NCBI GenBank assembly: GCA_947494035.1
Contig: CANLTN010000008.1
Coordinates: 124,001 to 188,000 of the forward strand
Direction: 5' to 3'
From: Pseudovibrio sp947494035
GTDB taxonomy: Bacteria; Pseudomonadota; Alphaproteobacteria; Rhizobiales; Stappiaceae
Length of the DNA: 64,000 nt
The first letter of the stretch is position 1. Every line of letters begins with the position of its first letter. Under the pieces are notes generated by a model. It was not told where the DNA came from, did not search any database, and worked only from the letters and a program-made list of their open reading frames with translations. The translations under genes were made by a program, and so were the position numbers. Shown here piece after piece: positions 61,380 to 64,000 of the stretch.

Positions 61380-63320
61380 ATGGTGCGAGCATCTCAGGCA
61401 GGTTTTCGTTCAGACATTGAAGGTATGAGAGGCGTTGCGGTACTTGCTGTACTCCTCTTCCATTTCAGGCTGCTTGGCGTCGAGGGCGGCTTTGTCGGGG
61501 TCGATATCTTTTTTGTTCTTTCCGGCTACCTGATGACACACATTGTTTTGTCAGAACGGTTTGTCTGGTCACCAGGAGGGGTGTTTGGATTTTATAGAAA
61601 ACGTTTCTGGCGGATCGCCCCTGCCTATTATGTGACCTTGATTGTCACCATGCTCACTATTTTTATTACTGGCTGGACCCATGGATTGCCTGAGCTCTTT
61701 GGGAATTTTGTTCCAGCTTCGTTTTTTGCCTATAACATCACCGCCCCTCACGGCCAAGGATATTTCGCGACTACAGCAAACTTCAAACCATTTCTGCATA
61801 CCTGGTCCCTCGGGGTGGAAATGCAGTTCTATCTTATCTGGCCATTGATCTGCTTTGGGATACTGAAGTGCTCCCCAAAAGCACATATTCCGATTTTTCT
61901 TGTCATCATTGCTCTCTCCTTCATTGCCTCAGTGATCCTGGCATTCAACGATCCGGATGTCGCCTATTACTCCCTTCCCACGCGACTATGGCAGTTTGCG
62001 TTTGGTGGTGTGATCGTCTGTCTTAGGGAGAAACCGTTTGATTGGTTGGGTGCAAGGCTGGTTAGCCTGTTTCAACTTGCAGCAAGTGCGGTCATCATCT
62101 TCAGCATCTTTACAGCCAGTGGAGAGGCATGGCCCACGTTCCTTGCGCTTGCATTAACCCTGTCGGTCTCTTTCCTATTGTTTTCTGGAGATTCGCCCGG
62201 CGCGATCATCTCGTCAGCAATGAGCTGCGTCCCCCTACGCCTTCTGGGCAGGGTCTCTTATAGCTTATACCTTGTCCATTGGCCTGTTTTTGTCCTCTCC
62301 TATTCCTTTCTTGATGGCTACCTAAACAGCCCAACTCTCAGAGGCTTAGGCCTGTTAATTTCACTTGCGTTGGCACTTGTTCTCTACTTTGGCATTGAAC
62401 GCCCCATGCGCGAAGTAGGAAGGACGCCCACACGATTTAGAGAGGTATCTGCCCCGATCGCTGCGACAGGGGTCCTTATGATCATGGCCTTTGTCATATC
62501 CAACACCGACCGGATGAGTTGGGTGTTCCCGCAGCAAAACCTAACCCACGTGTTGGTAGTTAATTACCGTGATACTTTCCAGCAGCACTACTGCAACACC
62601 CCGGGATGGGATCGTAATTTGTGCACCCTGGGTGATCAGCAAAAGCAGCCAGTCCAAAGTGTGATCTGGGGAGACTCGCATGCCGAGCACTTTGCATTTG
62701 GAATGAACGATGTCTTTTTGAGAGGAGAGAAGAGCTTACACCTGTTTCAAAAACAAGGCTGTGCCCCTGTAAAAGATCGTGGGAGCTGGAGCGCAACTAA
62801 GGCACGAACAGAGTGCAACACCCACAATGCGCGGGTTTTGGAGTATCTCAAGGATGAACTCAAGCCAGAGCGGATCTTTATGGCTGGGTACTGGAGCGCG
62901 AACATCTTAACGAAGGTTGACGGCGTTCGCAAAGAGGACCCGATAAAGGCCGAGCAGTTTTTCTCAAGTCTGGAAGATGTGATTGCTCAATTTGACGGCA
63001 CGACAACCAGCATCACTCTTGTCAATCAAGTCCCGGCGATAAACATCCGCAATCATCTGCGCCCCTGTAAGTACGGCAGAACTGATACAAAAAAATGCGT
63101 TTTGAACCTTTCGGAAGCTGAAAAGCAAAGTGCCATCGCCCAATCCCACCTCCAAAACATTGCAGAACGCTACGATAATGTCGACTTTATTGATCCGAAA
63201 GCAGTTTTCTGCCGCGATGGCGTCTGCGAGCTTATAAAGGAAGGGCGGTTTCTATATCGCGATTATAATCACCTGAACCAATTCGGCTCCAAAATCATTG
63301 CCGAACGGCTTTTCAAATAA
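61380..63320 (+). CDS. OafA/YrhL-type acyltransferase with C-terminal SGNH domain
   Basis: A 646-residue surface-polysaccharide acyltransferase. The N-terminal Acyl_transf_3 domain has about ten helices (RSDIEGMRGVAVLAVLLFHF with the catalytic His near residue 28, GGFVGVDIFFVLSGYLM, RRFWRIAP-type RKRFWRIAPAYY, SLGVEMQFYLIWPL). The periplasmic SGNH domain has IWGDSHAEH with the nucleophile Ser and DYNHLNQFG with the catalytic Asp/His. It probably acetylates O-antigen or exopolysaccharide. The start ATG 61380 has a GGCGG element; TTG 61338 is possible. It is the only gene between two copies of the hisG 3' end, and looks slightly more AT-rich than the his genes. Confidence 0.92.
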   Translation: MVRASQAGFRSDIEGMRGVAVLAVLLFHFRLLGVEGGFVGVDIFFVLSGYLMTHIVLSERFVWSPGGVFGFYRKRFWRIAPAYYVTLIVTMLTIFITGWTHGLPELFGNFVPASFFAYNITAPHGQGYFATTANFKPFLHTWSLGVEMQFYLIWPLICFGILKCSPKAHIPIFLVIIALSFIASVILAFNDPDVAYYSLPTRLWQFAFGGVIVCLREKPFDWLGARLVSLFQLAASAVIIFSIFTASGEAWPTFLALALTLSVSFLLFSGDSPGAIISSAMSCVPLRLLGRVSYSLYLVHWPVFVLSYSFLDGYLNSPTLRGLGLLISLALALVLYFGIERPMREVGRTPTRFREVSAPIAATGVLMIMAFVISNTDRMSWVFPQQNLTHVLVVNYRDTFQQHYCNTPGWDRNLCTLGDQQKQPVQSVIWGDSHAEHFAFGMNDVFLRGEKSLHLFQKQGCAPVKDRGSWSATKARTECNTHNARVLEYLKDELKPERIFMAGYWSANILTKVDGVRKEDPIKAEQFFSSLEDVIAQFDGTTTSITLVNQVPAINIRNHLRPCKYGRTDTKKCVLNLSEAEKQSAIAQSHLQNIAERYDNVDFIDPKAVFCRDGVCELIKEGRFLYRDYNHLNQFGSKIIAERLFK

Positions 63321-63338
63321 GTCCGGACTTGTGGTTTC

Positions 63339-63487
63339 TGGTGCTGCACTGCCCTGCTTCCCGCGTTCCAGAATATGCGGATAAGTTGCGCGCGGAAGGG
63401 GCACAAATGGTCACGGTGACACCGCTGGACTACGTGTTCCACACCGCAAATCCCCTGTTTGAGCCTCTGGCTGCAAAAGATCGCTAG
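63339..63487 (+). pseudogene. hisG: Displaced 3' fragment of hisG
   Basis: The frame reads LHCPASRVPEYADKLRAEG, then MVTVTPLDYVFHTANPLFEPLAAKDR and TAG, the last 49 codons of HisG with K to R, C to Y and a changed C-terminus. It has no start codon and no upstream part. The many synonymous changes against the intact hisG show it came from a functional but diverged allele, not a recent copy of the neighbour. Confidence 0.88.
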
Positions 63488-63516
63488 GCAAGACTTATGG
63501 TACTGATAAAAAACAC

Positions 63517-63547
63517 AAAAACGCACTCTCGGCTGGGTGCGTTTTTT
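63517..63547 (+). terminator. Duplicated hisG terminator
   Basis: A 10-bp stem AAAAACGCAC/GTGCGTTTTT, the counterpart of 61014-61045, now about 200 nt after the acyltransferase stop and probably terminating it. Confidence 0.85.
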
Positions 63548-63824
63548 AGTGCGTTGGTTTGCGTTACTTAGGTGATTCTCTGCGTTGGTTTGGGAAGCAG
63601 AGGGTTTTCTGGCTAAGACCTCGGATTTCGTCTCCACATAGGTGATCAAAGCAGTGAATCAGTCATCTGCTGTAGCTAACTAAAAAAGGGCCAAAATGGA
63701 GAGGAATAGACTTCATACTTGAGTAAACACTAATGTTCTGTTCGAGTTTTTGAGCGACATGTGCAGAGCCATGGTTTAATAAGCAAAAAATAAGCATTTT
63801 AAATTAGATTATGGACGAAATTAA

Positions 63825-64000
63825 ATGGTAAATGACATCATTACTTCTCCAAGTGTGAACCTTGTTAAAGCTTCAAATATTCCGCAAATACTTACTCAAG
63901 TAAGACCTCAGTGGCAAGCTAAGAGCCTTATTCAGAGGGTTCACAGGCTTTTGGAGGTAGACCCGAGCAGTGCTTGTCAAAGGCTGCTAAACGCCGCAAT
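63825..64000 (+). CDS. Unknown protein, N-terminal fragment (runs off window)
   Basis: An open frame from ATG 63825 to the window edge gives 58 residues: MVNDIITSPSVNLVKASN, then IPQILTQVRPQWQAKS and LIQRVHRLLEVDPSSACQRLLNAA. The last part looks like an amphipathic helix-turn-helix, of the kind seen at the start of helical domains such as HEPN or abortive-infection-like proteins, but I cannot assign a family. The DNA is clearly more AT-rich than the his genes. It begins 170 bp beyond the right hisG repeat. The ribosome site is weak, so the start is uncertain. Confidence 0.5.
   Translation, partial: MVNDIITSPSVNLVKASNIPQILTQVRPQWQAKSLIQRVHRLLEVDPSSACQRLLNAA

Larger units (their letters stand above)
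63339..63652 (+). repeat. Right copy of hisG-3'/terminator direct repeat
   Basis: 314 bp in the same orientation as 60836-61148, spanning the hisG tail, stop, terminator and the GCGTTGGTTTGCGTTA and CTGCGTTGGTTTGGG blocks beyond, ending near GATCAAAGC. The start-to-start spacing is 2503 bp. Confidence 0.9.
63321..63824. other. Right repeat and unfamiliar AT-rich DNA
   Basis: About 500 bases: the right hisG-end repeat (63339-63652), then about 170 bases of markedly AT-rich sequence before the last ORF, in which I see no other feature. Confidence 0.5.

Overview
The window reads as a chromosomal segment of an alphaproteobacterium of the Hyphomicrobiales (Rhizobiales), most like a marine Stappiaceae member such as Pseudovibrio; the genus is an inference. 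Support comes from a PmbA-CysQ-DUF4170-DUF374-WaaA gene order, a DUF6101 gene beside ubiA, a Rhizobiales-type porin (Porin_2), a short alphaproteobacterial CheZ with CheY, a HisRS with an alphaproteobacterial-looking motif 2 next to HisZ, and dispersed palindromic repeats of a kind common in Rhizobiales intergenic DNA. Almost all of the window is densely coding housekeeping sequence. I see no insertion sequence, tRNA, rRNA or CRISPR array.

Layout. 1-6.4 kb: lipid A/envelope cluster on the minus strand (waaA, acyltransferase, DUF4170, cysQ-like, pmbA), DUF6101, ubiA and a GNAT. 6.5-15.7 kb: purD, a LuxR solo with a palindrome in front of it, a patatin lipase with fdhD, a Cds1-like cysteine desulfhydrase, an AraC regulator divergent from a DMT exporter, a Sel1-repeat protein and tadA. 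16-25.3 kb: rluB with a long repetitive basic tail, rsmD, porin, mutL, a HAD hydrolase and cheZ/cheY. 25.6-37.2 kb: a MaoC hydratase, ribF, two tandem DMT transporters, ileS-lspA, a lipoprotein and an M16 protease pair. 37.2-44.9 kb: a degenerate EAL protein, a LuxO-like sigma-54 activator, a secreted protein, and CIRCE-groES-groEL. 45.4-53.3 kb: sugar transporter, acetyltransferases, MsrA, PQQ-type sugar dehydrogenase, then a minus-strand group of Crp-family regulator, globin-like protein, thioesterase and group III truncated haemoglobin. 53.5-57.1 kb: a YdjC/ChbG-like protein that lacks its metal ligands, a GT39 and a GT2-GtrA protein, which look like a surface-glycan modification operon. 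57.4-61 kb: hisS-hisZ-hisG.

The most notable structure is at the right end. The last 150 bp of hisG plus its terminator (60836-61148) occur a second time, diverged but with the reading frame kept, at 63339-63652. The two copies bracket a single OafA-type acyltransferase/SGNH gene. This looks like a horizontally acquired surface-modification cassette inserted at the 3' end of hisG. AT-rich unfamiliar DNA with an unknown ORF begins just beyond the second copy and runs off the window.

Other points worth following are a globin paralogue that has lost all the expected haem-contact residues, a perfect CRP palindrome upstream of the Crp-family gene, and the presence of a LuxO-like regulator and a LuxR solo with no luxI in view.
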